From IMG/VR virus record IMGVR_UViG_3300044629_000639, positions 1-33,314 of that record: 33,314 nt of DNA. The stretch is one strand, 5' to 3'. Under the pieces are notes generated by a model, which worked only from the letters and a program-made list of their open reading frames with translations, searched no databases and was not told where the DNA came from. The first letter of the stretch is position 1, and each line of letters starts with the position of its first letter. Source of the stretch: a virus. The position numbers and the translations under genes are program-made. Below, in pieces: positions 1 to 8,584 of the stretch.

Positions 1-385
1 CGTTGTACTCAGCGAGCACGTAGTCGTACGCATACTTCTTCAGCAACTCAGGAGCGACCTTGTATGAGTCGCCAACAATCGACGCCGCGTCTTCATGAAC
101 GCAAGAGAACGCATCAAGACTCTCCTTATCATGGTCGATACCGACGTGGGTGTTGATATTACGTGATCGCAACGGCGCAGTGCTAACACCCATACCTGCG
201 AACACCTCAAGTATATTCAGCGGGTCAGCTTTGACGAACTGATTCACGTACCAAATTTGTTCAACATACGTCAGCGCGGACTTTGGTGACGTCCACCAAT
301 ACGACATGCCGACCTCGCTGGATGAATTCTTTTCTCCCGGAGGCGGGATCAAGAACGAAACACCTTTGTATGTCACGCACTTCAT
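1..385 (-). CDS. SAM-dependent methyltransferase-like protein (5' part only, runs off the left edge)
   Basis: The frame is open from an ATG at 385 to the window edge, so only about 128 N-terminal residues are visible. Around residues 55-75 it reads NILEVFAGMGVSTAPL followed by NTHVGIDHDKESLDAF. This looks like methyltransferase motif I (hydrophobic strand, then FxGxG) followed by an acidic residue at the end of strand 2, the SAM-binding half of a Rossmann fold. Near the edge DYVLAEYN sits where motif IV would be expected. The ATG follows the upstream gene's TGA by one base, with AGAAG about 10 nt before it, so it is probably translated from the same message. The target (DNA base, protein or other) cannot be read from this fragment. 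The fold assignment is fairly safe; the activity is inference. Confidence 0.6.
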   Translation of the reverse strand, partial: MKCVTYKGVSFLIPPPGEKNSSSEVGMSYWWTSPKSALTYVEQIWYVNQFVKADPLNILEVFAGMGVSTAPLRSRNINTHVGIDHDKESLDAFSCVHEDAASIVGDSYKVAPELLKKYAYDYVLAEYN

Positions 386-386
386 G

Positions 387-569
387 TCACTTGGCTTCTT
401 TTGTCAGGCCGCGCCACGGAATTGGTTGGAATGGATATGAGAACTCCGGCTTGCCCCATTCCTTACCATTCCAGTAGTGATGAGTGCATCCGGCAAGGCA
501 CCCAAATACCTCATACCAACCCTTGCGGGTAGGCTGTTGGGTGGCAAAGTACCACGGGGTCTTTTTCAT
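387..569 (-). CDS. Small aromatic-rich phage protein
   Basis: This 60-residue protein is rich in Trp, Tyr and Phe (KKTPWYF, GWYEVF, HHYWNGKEW, YPFQPIPWRGLTKEA). A terminal WRGL(T/A)-type motif is common in small orphan proteins of phage early regions, but I know no function for them. The start codon overlaps the stop of the upstream 98-residue gene as ATGA, which argues for translational coupling. There is no signal peptide or membrane segment. Confidence that it is a real gene comes from the overlap on both sides (its own stop is one base from the next ATG) and not from homology. Confidence 0.6.
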   Translation of the reverse strand: MKKTPWYFATQQPTRKGWYEVFGCLAGCTHHYWNGKEWGKPEFSYPFQPIPWRGLTKEAK

Positions 570-862
570 TTGGAGTCACTCTTTCTGGCCGTCACGCGAA
601 CGGTCGTGTAGAAGGTTTCTTTGGTATGAGCGCGGATGAATTGCGGAGACAGCTTCTCGCGCACGGCTTCCATGTCGAGGGTCTCACGGACGGCGTTGGT
701 GACGGTGACGCGGAACAGCTCACCTTCCTCAGCGGTCACGCCGGACTCGATGATGGCGCGTTTGAGGACTTCTTCTTGCTTCTGAAGATCGGCGATTTGC
801 GCCTTGAGTTTGCCGAGGGCGTCAATCAGGGAGGGATCAAACGGGGCGAGTTCGGTTGTCAT
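566..862 (-). CDS. Hypothetical phage protein with N-terminal coiled coil
   Basis: This 98-residue protein has a predicted helical coiled coil at residues 10-45 (LGKLKAQIADLQKQEEVLKRAI). A basic-ended beta-type segment follows, with the stretch DMEAVREKLSPQFIRAHT, then TVRVTARKSDSK. I have seen this layout in small early-region phage proteins of unknown function. An AGGA lies about 8 nt before the ATG. It overlaps the downstream 60-residue gene by 4 bases (ATGA), so the two are probably co-translated. No catalytic motif is visible. Confidence 0.65.
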   Translation of the reverse strand: MTTELAPFDPSLIDALGKLKAQIADLQKQEEVLKRAIIESGVTAEEGELFRVTVTNAVRETLDMEAVREKLSPQFIRAHTKETFYTTVRVTARKSDSK

Positions 863-886
863 GATAGGTATCCTATTGAGTGATGA

Positions 887-1039
887 TTAGACTGAGACTT
901 CGGATGAGACGTATTTGAAATGATCCATTATTGCGATTTCCTTGGCGTCCTTGGTCCATTCAACGGAGTACCACCAACCGTTGTTTGAACGCAACCATTG
1001 GACGGCGGGCAGCGGGTAAGTAAGCGGAACTTTCTTCAT
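887..1039 (-). CDS. Small hypothetical protein, 50 aa
   Basis: This 50-codon frame starts MKKVPLTYPLPAVQWLRSNN and ends KYVSSEVSV. It is preceded by GAAGGAG 7-8 nt before the ATG, one of the strongest ribosome-binding sites in the leftward block. It fills the gap between the 98-residue gene and the primase, and it is followed after 24 nt by the next gene. A candidate -10 box lies about 50 nt upstream. The product is rich in Trp and Tyr, like the 60-residue neighbour. Function unknown; the call rests on the RBS and the clean fit between neighbours. Confidence 0.6.
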   Translation of the reverse strand: MKKVPLTYPLPAVQWLRSNNGWWYSVEWTKDAKEIAIMDHFKYVSSEVSV

Positions 1040-1088
1040 AGTGTAACTCCTTCTGATTGCGGTTATGGGTTATCCAAGCTATGAGACA

Positions 1089-1094
1089 AGTATA
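1089..1094 (-). promoter_or_regulatory. Candidate -10 box TATACT upstream of the 50-aa gene
   Basis: On the minus strand the sequence reads CACTATACTTG in the gap between the primase stop and the 50-residue gene. It resembles the TATAMT boxes elsewhere in the window but lacks the RGY prefix, and no TTGACA-like -35 lies 16-18 nt upstream. It could restart transcription of the small leftward genes after the primase. Weak evidence on its own. Confidence 0.3.
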
Positions 1095-1149
1095 GTGGAT
1101 TCAGTGAGCAAAAGCTAATTGAATTTTTTAATGGGAATGGGAGTCATCA

Positions 1150-3495
1150 TTAATCCTGATGGTCATCAATCAGCTTCCAGCGCCCCATCATCATACCCTT
1201 ACCACCAGTCGTCCAAGACATCCTATGTCCCTTGTATTCCGCACCTCTAAGGGTATTCATCGCTGTACCAACGACAATGGTGGAGAATGTGTTTCTCCTA
1301 GCGATGGCCTTGAAAATGTTTTCTAGGTTTCCGTCTAAACCGATACGATCAAACACGTCGGCTGAACGGAACTTTGATCCCGGTGGGAAATGCTTGAACA
1401 ACCATTCGAGCACTCCCTCACGAGCCTCTGCGTCGTCGTCCAACACTCGGGTCTTCAAGTCCGCTCTCATTGGATCAACGAACCCTGCGGCAACCACCGC
1501 CTTGCGTACGAAATTGTCCCACTCAAGGAACCGCGATGGCCCACTCTCGAATTCAACCTTGGATGTCAAACCATTCATCAGCAACTTCAAAGATGACTTG
1601 AGTAAGTCGCGCTGCTTGTTGATAACATGCTCCCTCAGTTTCGGATACTTGAAGTTCATGTTTGTTCTGCGGTTGAACTCAACAATGATAGACCGTGTGG
1701 ATATTTCAGAAGACGGCGCCACATTTATACCGTTGGCAATTACGAGCGTCTTTGGTCGATAGCTGACTTGATCATTGGTGCCCAACAGCCGACCGATAAA
1801 CGATCCAGACGTCAGAAGCTCGGTCAGCGCCTGTGAATGAAACTTTCCGTTTTGATTGTCGAACAACAAGATGGATGGGTCATTCATGAAATACGACACC
1901 AGCTGTTTCTGTTGCTCCTCGTCTTGTTTACCGAACGCGTAGTTGGTCGTGGTCTTGGTTAACACCAACTGAGGGATGAATGACCATTCCGTCTTACCGT
2001 CTTGCGGGTACGGCGAAGTGGCGATGAACATCGGAGATATGCGGATAGACTTTCTGGCCACAGCGCTGAGCAATGCTGTGACGCTGAGGGATATACCGAC
2101 GTCTTGATGATGAAATGGAAAATCCTCATACACATCTACGATACATGCCTTGGCATCCTCCAACGACATCTCATTGACTTCTTTCTCTGTAATACCTAGA
2201 TTGTCCCCAATGAACAATCCGCTTTCACGACAGAAACCTTCGGCGGTGAGCATCTTGCCGGTCGTGAGTAGGATAGGATACATCACCACTCCCTCCAACT
2301 GCGGCATACCCCAATTAATAGATGGATCCATCATGCGCCTGACCAACCTTGGCTCAGCCTCCACTAGCACATCCACGTGCTCCTTGGCGTCGCTGCGCAC
2401 GAACTGTATGTAGTGTTCAAGATGGTGAGCGAAAGCGTCGTTATTCGGGGCAATTACTTGAACGTCGTTGTATCTATTTCCATCGCGCTTGACTACGACA
2501 ACGCCGCGACCTCCGTAACTGAACATTCGCTTTTCGGCGTCCTTGACGGCATCTATGATCTTCACGCACTCTTGAACAGCATCCTCCATACACACTCGGC
2601 TGATGTTGATCTTGGGCTTGCCGTCCTTGGCGACCTTACCACTCTCACTGAACTTAGAAGGCAACCACTTCTTGACGCGGTCTACTTCCCAACCAAACGC
2701 CTCAAGGGATGAGAAACCAACAATGACCTTACCGTCAGCGACCTTCTTGTAACTGTCATCAACTTCTCTAAGACGGTCGTCCTCGCTTTCCTGCTCAGTC
2801 AGGAAACAAATCGCAGATACTGCGCGCTTGGTGATCTCGATGTCAATACCAGCTTTGACGAAGCCCCCAATGACGCGCAGCATTGCGTCGTGGAACACGC
2901 CGGGAGCGATGTTGGCTTGCACCCAAATAATCGTCATGATAATGCCGAGGGCTTGCTTCAGCTCCTTGTCTTCAACTGTGGCTGGTGAGTCTCCCTGTTC
3001 TACCCATTCCACTTGCGCCTTGTGTTTGGACGGCGGGAACACTGTCTGGTTGTTCTCACCGCGATACTCCATCACCTTGACGACTTCACCACCTGTTTCC
3101 TTCTTCGACAATCGCCAATCCGCGGAGCTCTTGACATCACCCTGAACGTGATACAACCAGTGTGACGCAATGACGCTGTCACCTTCTCCTTCGTACATAC
3201 GGCCGAAGCGCCATGACGTCTTAGGTAGGAATAGCTTTGCTATCTTGCGGGCTACGGGATTGTCGAGGTCAATGTCGACTAAGTTGTTGCTTACGGAGCC
3301 AAGTTGAACTCCGATGTTGGCTAGACCCTTGAAGTCATCCTTGGTGAACGATCGTTCCTGCCATCCCTTGATTCGCACCACTTTGGATCCTGCCTCCACA
3401 GGGAGACATTTGAACCCCATATCGTTGTAGTGATCAAATGCATGCTTGATTGCTTCGTTATGCTGCTTGGCTTCATCAAATGATATGTTGCTCAT
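1150..3495 (-). CDS. Primase-polymerase / SF3-type replicative helicase
   Basis: This 781-residue replication protein has three parts. Residues about 20-160 look like the archaeo-eukaryotic Prim-Pol domain: the DxD-type acidic motif DIDLD (74-78), a conserved histidine in SHWLYH (111-116), and MEYRGENNQTVFPPS (142-156). Residues about 480-620 look like an AAA+/SF3 helicase domain of phage primases: a P-loop PYPQDGKT with a degenerate first position (495-502), the Walker B-like strand ILLFDNQNG (542-550), the sensor strand LVIANGIN (584-591), and arginines at 601 and 609-610. Residues 700-781 form a small C-terminal domain resembling a winged helix. The ATG overlaps the stop of the upstream 107-aa gene (ATGA) and GAGGAAGG lies about 9 nt before it. 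Its likely job is to open the origin, make primers and unwind DNA for phage replication. Confidence 0.85.
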   Translation of the reverse strand: MSNISFDEAKQHNEAIKHAFDHYNDMGFKCLPVEAGSKVVRIKGWQERSFTKDDFKGLANIGVQLGSVSNNLVDIDLDNPVARKIAKLFLPKTSWRFGRMYEGEGDSVIASHWLYHVQGDVKSSADWRLSKKETGGEVVKVMEYRGENNQTVFPPSKHKAQVEWVEQGDSPATVEDKELKQALGIIMTIIWVQANIAPGVFHDAMLRVIGGFVKAGIDIEITKRAVSAICFLTEQESEDDRLREVDDSYKKVADGKVIVGFSSLEAFGWEVDRVKKWLPSKFSESGKVAKDGKPKINISRVCMEDAVQECVKIIDAVKDAEKRMFSYGGRGVVVVKRDGNRYNDVQVIAPNNDAFAHHLEHYIQFVRSDAKEHVDVLVEAEPRLVRRMMDPSINWGMPQLEGVVMYPILLTTGKMLTAEGFCRESGLFIGDNLGITEKEVNEMSLEDAKACIVDVYEDFPFHHQDVGISLSVTALLSAVARKSIRISPMFIATSPYPQDGKTEWSFIPQLVLTKTTTNYAFGKQDEEQQKQLVSYFMNDPSILLFDNQNGKFHSQALTELLTSGSFIGRLLGTNDQVSYRPKTLVIANGINVAPSSEISTRSIIVEFNRRTNMNFKYPKLREHVINKQRDLLKSSLKLLMNGLTSKVEFESGPSRFLEWDNFVRKAVVAAGFVDPMRADLKTRVLDDDAEAREGVLEWLFKHFPPGSKFRSADVFDRIGLDGNLENIFKAIARRNTFSTIVVGTAMNTLRGAEYKGHRMSWTTGGKGMMMGRWKLIDDHQD

Positions 3496-3815
3496 GACTG
3501 ACGGCCTTCCTCAATCAGATACTCGCGGGAACCGGTGTTCAGCTTACCTGCGCTTTCATGAGTGTGACCGACCCACACATACAACTTGGGGCACGTCATG
3601 TCATTGGAGATGTAGTACCACGACGGATTGAACGGATTGAGTAGCTTCAACTCGCCTTCGTCGTCTCGCTTGGGAGCATACATTCGAGTCCAGCGCTCAA
3701 TGCCGCCGCGCTCGCTGACTTTTGTTTCACCGCGCTTAGATAGCGCGTTCGTTAGCGCGACGTATTTGAGTCTGGTGTTTTCGTTGATTTTGTGTTGTAA
3801 CGCTGTGGCTGGCAT
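3492..3815 (-). CDS. Hypothetical protein between helicase and primase, 107 aa
   Basis: The frame is open further upstream, but the likely start is the ATG at 3815 (MPATALQHK): AGAGGGG precedes it, and a longer form would run into the end of the SF2 helicase gene. The protein is basic in its first half and has an aromatic patch NPFNPSWYYISN. The only cysteine is in DMTCPKLYVWVGHTH, so a zinc site is unlikely. The stop overlaps the primase ATG, so it is probably an accessory to replication by position. I do not recognise the family. Confidence 0.6.
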   Translation of the reverse strand: MPATALQHKINENTRLKYVALTNALSKRGETKVSERGGIERWTRMYAPKRDDEGELKLLNPFNPSWYYISNDMTCPKLYVWVGHTHESAGKLNTGSREYLIEEGRQS

Positions 3816-3826
3816 GATAGCCCCTC

Positions 3827-5332
3827 TTAGAATTGTTCTTTGATGACGTTCATATACTGCCCATCCCTGCGAAGCTTGAGTGTGCGCGGAACAGGCAAAC
3901 TGTAACAAATCTGTCTCGCTACTTCAGCGCTCGTTGGGATGATTTCCCTACACCCTCTATCTTTGAACCAACGCTCTGCGTGCCATCTAGCGCCACCTTT
4001 GTGCTCCACACACACGAACGAATTTGCTGATATCGCGAAGCCGTCTTCAGTTTCTGTATCAAACACGGCGATGAGTAGTTTCACTCCCGGAGTCTTTGAC
4101 GGGCGCACGATGTACTTACAACTGATCACTCGCACAGGAAGACCACCTTTGGAGTCCAACATTGGATCAATGTCAGTCAGGGCGTAAGTACGAGCGGCGA
4201 TTTTAACCTTGGTTGGACCAAGAGGCTTGAGCCCTGCGGTTTGTGTCTTGCCGTCCGGCGTCTGCTTTTGCCATGTCTCCATGACTCCGACACCGCCAAG
4301 ACGTTTCAGGTTGCCGACGTAGTCCAACACTAGGCAATTGGTTTTACCCTCAGCGATGCGCATACCGCGCCCCAAGGATTGTATCCAAAGCCCTGACGAC
4401 TGCGTGGGGCGAAGGGCGATGATGGCGTCCAGTGCTGGGAAATCGAATCCGGCGACGAGCACCTCTACATTTACCATGAACCGAACTTCGCCAGCCTTCC
4501 ACGCCGTCAGCTGATCCTCTCTATCCTTGCAATCACCAGTAACAATTCCGCAGGTTTGTTTTGATGTGGTTAAAATGCGTTGAATCGTCTGTGCGGTTGA
4601 CACAGTAGGAGCAAATACCAGAACGTGCTTGCGTCCCTTCAGGTTGGTGATGGCGTGCGTCAGCACTTCAATCAACCACTTTTCCTCCATGTGTTTGGCG
4701 ACTGAGCCTTGGCTGAAGTCCCCGGCTGTTTTGGTGATACCCTTCGTGTCTAACTGCCACGAGGCTTCGAAGCCTACCAGCGGAGCCAACCACCCTTCAT
4801 CCACGAGCTCAATGGGGGATTTTTGGTAGCACAGCAGGTCAAAGAGCTTACCGTCGCCGTATATCGCGCCGCCGTCCAACCTCCATGGTGTGGCTGTGAA
4901 ACCTCCAGCACGAGCTTTGCAGGACTCAATGAAGGATTTGTACATGACGCCCTCGCCGTCGGGAGGAACTAAATGGGCCTCGTCCACGAGGATTAAGTCT
5001 CGGTCAGAGAATCGCTCACCTTGCCTGTATATTGACTGGATGTTGGCGAACACCACGTTGGGCACTGAGTTGTTTTGGTTCAGTCCGGAGCTGACTATAC
5101 CGGGAGTGTCGTTGGTGTAGCGCGTGTAGGTCTTGGCGTTCTGATCGACGAGCTCTTGCACGTGGGTGGCTACGACGACGCGTCCGCCACGTTTGGTAAC
5201 GCGGGAGCAGATATCTGCGATAATGAGGGACTTGCCGGATCCAGTGGGAGCTTGCACCACAGGGTTAAAACCGGACTTGAGTGCGTCATAGAAGTTATCA
5301 GACGCTTCTTGTTGATATTTGCGAAGCTGCAT
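3827..5332 (-). CDS. SF2 DEAD/DEAH-box DNA helicase
   Basis: All main superfamily 2 motifs are in order: Walker A APTGSGKS (28-35), VVVATHVQELVDQ motif Ia, the DEAH box in LILVDEAHL (112-120), motif III TATPWR (145-150), motif V LVAGFDFPAL (291-300) and motif VI QSLGRGMR (317-324). The first residues (MQLRKYQQEA) form the Q-motif-like helix typical of RadD/UvsW-like and type I restriction-like helicases. Residues 340-501 are a family-specific extension ending in a region with GARWHAERWFKDRG, seen in phage helicases. GAGGA lies about 9 nt before the ATG. It probably remodels forks or recombination intermediates during phage DNA replication. It belongs to a co-directional set with ligase and primase. 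Confidence 0.88.
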   Translation of the reverse strand: MQLRKYQQEASDNFYDALKSGFNPVVQAPTGSGKSLIIADICSRVTKRGGRVVVATHVQELVDQNAKTYTRYTNDTPGIVSSGLNQNNSVPNVVFANIQSIYRQGERFSDRDLILVDEAHLVPPDGEGVMYKSFIESCKARAGGFTATPWRLDGGAIYGDGKLFDLLCYQKSPIELVDEGWLAPLVGFEASWQLDTKGITKTAGDFSQGSVAKHMEEKWLIEVLTHAITNLKGRKHVLVFAPTVSTAQTIQRILTTSKQTCGIVTGDCKDREDQLTAWKAGEVRFMVNVEVLVAGFDFPALDAIIALRPTQSSGLWIQSLGRGMRIAEGKTNCLVLDYVGNLKRLGGVGVMETWQKQTPDGKTQTAGLKPLGPTKVKIAARTYALTDIDPMLDSKGGLPVRVISCKYIVRPSKTPGVKLLIAVFDTETEDGFAISANSFVCVEHKGGARWHAERWFKDRGCREIIPTSAEVARQICYSLPVPRTLKLRRDGQYMNVIKEQF

Positions 5333-5399
5333 GGTGAGGTATCCTCTAGGCGGGAAGGGTTATTTTAGCGTGTTTCGCGATAGGTAGGGTTATAGATCA

Positions 5400-6266
5400 T
5401 TACATGTCGATAGGATCACGCCAACCCAAGAACACAGGATGACGCGGCAGGTCTTTGATTCCTACCGGGAAGTATTTGAACTTGGCGAACTTGCCGATGT
5501 AGGAGTCGCGTTTGGCCCACACTTTGGTGCGCTCAGCGTCATCAAATCCTGTACCAATGGAGAACACCGCGCCATTCCATTCGACCTGAATCGCTCCTAG
5601 GTCGCCACGACCAACAAGGTTGTCTTGATGTGACGAGCGCGTTGAATAGCCGAGCTCATCAACCGTCTTGACGTTGGCGTTGTGCATGCGCTCCTCAAAG
5701 CCGATGACGGTCGCCTCAGAGTCTACAAACCGTTTCATCTTGAGGAGGTAACCCTCCTTGGCCGTGCTGCGCCCTTGCTTGTACAGCGCGTTGGGGTCGC
5801 GAAGTATCAGCCCTTCGTAACCTTCGTTCAGCATTTGCTCTTCAAGAGCTATCAGCGTGCTGAGGCAAGTCACTACGTGTTGTTCATGAACGACGACGTT
5901 TGGGCTGGATGAAAGACGATGATGGCGCTTGGAGTACGGTTCATGCATGCGCTGGATGTGGTCAAATGCGTAAAACGAGCAACCTTCCGTCTTGTCGAAG
6001 CTCATCACCTGACTCAAGGTGTCGCGGTACGCCGACTTTGATCGAGGGTCGCCAGCTATCAACTCACCGTCAAAGTGTTCAATGTGACTCAGGTTTGCTT
6101 GCACCCATTTGCTGGGTATCGGCTTATTGCTGCGGGAGTACACGACACCGTCGCGGACTATGGCGCGCACTCCGTCCAGTTTGGCGGACGCCAGTAGTGG
6201 AAAGCGCAACTTGGTAAGGTCGGCGTCGTCCGCCAGCATTGGCCTGAAAACAGAGGGCTCATTCAT
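5400..6266 (-). CDS. ATP-dependent DNA ligase
   Basis: This 288-residue protein uses the ATG at 6266 (MNEPSVFRPM). A frame-extending TTG at 6299 has no ribosome site, while GAG lies 6 nt before the chosen ATG. The nucleotidyltransferase motif I is KLDGVR (29-34), with Lys29 as the adenylated residue. Motif III is near HFDGELIAG, motif IV is YEGLILRDP, and motif V is LLKMKRF. The C-terminal third (GRGDLGAIQVEWNGAVFSIGTGF) fits the OB-fold domain of short phage and bacterial ATP ligases. It seals nicks in replicating phage DNA. The length is typical of minimal ligases. Confidence 0.88.
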   Translation of the reverse strand: MNEPSVFRPMLADDADLTKLRFPLLASAKLDGVRAIVRDGVVYSRSNKPIPSKWVQANLSHIEHFDGELIAGDPRSKSAYRDTLSQVMSFDKTEGCSFYAFDHIQRMHEPYSKRHHRLSSSPNVVVHEQHVVTCLSTLIALEEQMLNEGYEGLILRDPNALYKQGRSTAKEGYLLKMKRFVDSEATVIGFEERMHNANVKTVDELGYSTRSSHQDNLVGRGDLGAIQVEWNGAVFSIGTGFDDAERTKVWAKRDSYIGKFAKFKYFPVGIKDLPRHPVFLGWRDPIDM

Positions 6267-6323
6267 TATCTCGTTACCATGGTTAAGGATGGGTGGCAAA
6301 AAGTGGTGGTTGTCATAGAGAGG

Positions 6324-6869
6324 CTAGAGATAGTATAACCTACCGTCGAATCCAACCTCGCCACGTGTCCACAGCAACTTGGCCGCCTCCGCATAGTCCT
6401 TGTGGGGCTGATGCGGCGGGATGGCTGAGAGACCCTCGATGATCTTGGCTCGCGTTGAAGCGAACAGCTTGGTGGCCACGTTGCCTGACGGCTCCACGTT
6501 GTCCCTGTGTGGTGGAGGGGTCGGCATTTCGTCATCGTCTTCAACCAAGGAGAAGGCCGAGGACGGTTTGATGGGTAATGCGTGGGGGCTTGTTTGGGTA
6601 GTGTCGTCGTTTTCCTGCTCGTCAGCGTTCTCGCCCAGTTTATCGACCATTCCCGCGTGTGGGGAGTAGTGTGATTCCACTGGCTTCGGCGGGTGCTTCA
6701 CGTACTTGGGGTCTATGGTTTGCGTGACGACGGCCTTCGCAGGGTCAACAGGGTGGCCAGCCCCAAATACGGACAGGCGGTAGGGGAGGTTGGCGATCTT
6801 AATGAGGGCGGCCAACACCTCGTTGGCCTCCTCTTGATCAGCCACCTCAAGTGAGATGGACAGTTTCAT
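6324..6869 (-). CDS. Hypothetical early protein, acidic linker and C-terminal helix
   Basis: This 181-residue protein starts at the ATG at 6869 (MKLSISLEVADQ), with AGGGAG about 10 nt upstream; further in-frame codons upstream lie inside the endonuclease gene. Residues 1-60 look like a small alpha/beta domain (LEVADQEEANEVLAALIKIANLP). Residues 60-130 are a low-complexity Pro/Asp/Glu-rich linker. The last 45 residues form a compact segment ending TRGEVGFDGRLYYL. The start overlaps the stop of the GIY-YIG gene by ATGA. I do not recognise it. A two-domain protein with a disordered linker would fit an adaptor or a single-strand-binding-like role, but there is no direct evidence. Confidence 0.6.
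   Translation of the reverse strand: MKLSISLEVADQEEANEVLAALIKIANLPYRLSVFGAGHPVDPAKAVVTQTIDPKYVKHPPKPVESHYSPHAGMVDKLGENADEQENDDTTQTSPHALPIKPSSAFSLVEDDDEMPTPPPHRDNVEPSGNVATKLFASTRAKIIEGLSAIPPHQPHKDYAEAAKLLWTRGEVGFDGRLYYL
6332..6340 (-). promoter_or_regulatory. Candidate -10 box GGTTATACT before the ligase gene
   Basis: On the minus strand GGTTATACT lies about 66 nt upstream of the ligase ATG, at the very end of the 181-aa gene. It matches the recurrent RGYTATAMT pattern of this genome. No clear -35 box is visible. Confidence 0.35.
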
Positions 6870-7528
6870 GATTTCTTGACTCCCTTTAGCAATCCGCGGA
6901 ACCACCCAAGAGCTAACAATTTCTCAGCCTCAGCAGGGTAGATACATCTTGACAAGACTCCGTTATTCACTGTTATTCTCCCTTTGATTTTATCAGCGTG
7001 TTGTTTGGCGAGCTCCTTGTTTTTACGCATATGATGTTTGTCTCCTGTTGTGCTTGGACTTTTCCTACCCTTGTTTACAGCCCCCATACGCGCAGCCACC
7101 TCAGGATTTTTCATTGGGTTGTTATCACCATCCATCCAAGGGGCTGGTGCTCCTATCTTCAGCGCGTTGGCGGCTTTCTGCTTGTCTGTATATTGACCCT
7201 TGCGAGCTTCGCAACAACGTAATCTTCCCAACTCCGTCTTCATAGGGTTGGCTCTACCGTGAGGAAGTATGTTGTATCCATGGGGCGCGATAGTGTTATA
7301 CTCCTTAATCAACATCGCTTCAATAAACAGGGCATTATCTTCTGTGTCGCAATAGCAGAGGATTTTGTGATCCCAGCAATCCACCCCATATTTCTTGATC
7401 GCACTCAGCATGATACTTCCGTATCCTTTACCTTTGTCCCATCTACTTTCAAGAGTTTCTGATGTATATCCAACGTATGACTTGTTAGATACAAGGCAGG
7501 TTCTGATGTAGACAATGTATTGTAGCAT
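6866..7528 (-). CDS. GIY-YIG homing endonuclease
   Basis: This 220-residue protein has a GIY-YIG core at residues 1-90: YIVYIRT then SYVGYT replace the GIY and YIG strands, an Arg sits in LESRW, and the metal-binding Glu is in LFIEAMLIKEYNT. The middle contains NUMOD3-like stretches (NPMKTELGR, GDNNPMKNPEVAARMG) that usually bind DNA. The end, GRITVNNG...IYPAEAEKLLALGWFRG, matches the end of the second GIY-YIG protein at 32004. There is no clear Shine-Dalgarno; a GGCTATAAT box lies 34 nt upstream of the ATG. It is a free-standing selfish element between the DUF932 gene and an unknown gene, not an intron ORF as far as can be seen. It cuts a target allele and spreads by repair. Confidence 0.85.
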   Translation of the reverse strand: MLQYIVYIRTCLVSNKSYVGYTSETLESRWDKGKGYGSIMLSAIKKYGVDCWDHKILCYCDTEDNALFIEAMLIKEYNTIAPHGYNILPHGRANPMKTELGRLRCCEARKGQYTDKQKAANALKIGAPAPWMDGDNNPMKNPEVAARMGAVNKGRKSPSTTGDKHHMRKNKELAKQHADKIKGRITVNNGVLSRCIYPAEAEKLLALGWFRGLLKGVKKS

Positions 7529-7561
7529 TTGAGTAGGCCAAACAGTGTATGTAATAACACT

Positions 7562-7570
7562 ATTATAGCC
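7562..7570 (-). promoter_or_regulatory. Candidate promoter -10 (GGCTATAAT) of the GIY-YIG gene
   Basis: On the minus strand GGCTATAATAGTG sits 34 nt upstream of the GIY-YIG ATG in the 63-nt gap after the DUF932 gene. It is a perfect TATAAT in the RGYTATAAT context seen repeatedly here. No TTGACA-like -35 is present. A 5-bp inverted repeat (AGTGT/ACACT) lies just downstream in the expected leader. Confidence 0.45.
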
Positions 7571-7591
7571 TACTTTTGCCTGTTTAGGGAG

Positions 7592-8584
7592 CTAGATAAA
7601 CAGCTCAAGCGCTGTATCTAATGCCTTCTGCTTGAGCGCCTTGCCTTCATAGAAGAAGGCGCTTTCTATGCGGCGGTCTTTGGACAGCTCATCAACCTTG
7701 ACCCCACGGTAGTGATCGACATATTCAGTCACGGAGTTCAACAGCCCCCATGCGGTGTCTTTGCTTGAATCCATGGTAGCACCAAGACCTCCGCCGTCGA
7801 ATAAAGCATGCACTTTAGCGAGCAACGCCACATTGCGCTGTTGCTCTACAGTCTTATCTGGGTTACCCAGGATACGAATAAGGTAGTCGACAGCCTCTTG
7901 GGACGTCACGGTTCTTTTTGAAAGCTTCTCAAGCTTACCAACTTGATCCTCCCACGCGGCTTCAAGCAAACCAAGGTCTTGCTTCACCTTGATTTCGTTG
8001 AACTTGGTGCGGTGATTTACCTTGACGGATCCGCCACTTTCAGCCAGCCCAAGCTCAAGGGTGTTGTTGCAAACTGTTCGCACATTCACATACCGAGCAA
8101 TGGTGCTCATGGTGCCGTCACAGGCGGTAGCCAACAGGAGGTGGGCTTTGATAACGTCGTCTTTGCCCAGCTTGGTCTCGTATGGCGTCTTGGCGAGGGC
8201 CCAGTACTTCTGACCGTTGAACAGAACGCCTGCCGTCTCCAGCTTGAAGCCGTGGACGTCAGCGAGGTCCTTGAAGAACGTCAGGATTTCCTCAGGCTGG
8301 ACGACCTGATACTTGTCGGAGACAATGGCGAGGGGTGCGTCAGTGTCGCTGCGGTACAGCACGCGCTGACGGGGGATGATGAGGTGGGGGGATTTCGCCT
8401 TGGCATCGATGGGCTTGAACTTGGCTTCGCTACTGTTGATGCTGAAGTTCATGCCGGCCTGAACGCGCCAAGTGTCGATATCAGCCCCATCCTCTAGCTC
8501 AGCGCCCAATCCATGCCATGGTGCCGCGCCAACATACGCCATAGAAGCCTTACCTGTTGCGTCGATATACAATTCATGAGCCAT
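7592..8584 (-). CDS. DUF932 phage/plasmid-like protein
   Basis: This 330-residue protein matches the DUF932 family of phage and plasmid genes. The N-terminal MAHELYIDATGKASMAYVG and APWHGLGAEL contain the family's AxWHGLG signature. Further conserved-looking parts are YQVVQPEEILTFFKDL, a CDGTMSTIARYVNVRTVCNNTL segment, and VTEYVDHYRG. A strong AAAGGAAAC site precedes the ATG. The family is widespread in phages and plasmids, but its biochemical role is not established. It ends 63 nt before the GIY-YIG gene and begins 12 nt after the stop of the HNH endonuclease. Confidence 0.85.
   Translation of the reverse strand: MAHELYIDATGKASMAYVGAAPWHGLGAELEDGADIDTWRVQAGMNFSINSSEAKFKPIDAKAKSPHLIIPRQRVLYRSDTDAPLAIVSDKYQVVQPEEILTFFKDLADVHGFKLETAGVLFNGQKYWALAKTPYETKLGKDDVIKAHLLLATACDGTMSTIARYVNVRTVCNNTLELGLAESGGSVKVNHRTKFNEIKVKQDLGLLEAAWEDQVGKLEKLSKRTVTSQEAVDYLIRILGNPDKTVEQQRNVALLAKVHALFDGGGLGATMDSSKDTAWGLLNSVTEYVDHYRGVKVDELSKDRRIESAFFYEGKALKQKALDTALELFI

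Noticed and set aside
3492-3908. A longer form (138 aa) of the 107-aa protein
   Set aside because: The extra 31 residues overlap the end of the helicase gene in another frame, and the ATG at 3815 has a good AGAGGGG site.
6267-6299. A TTG start adding 11 residues to the ligase
   Set aside because: No ribosome site precedes it, and the ATG at 6266 with GAG upstream is better placed.
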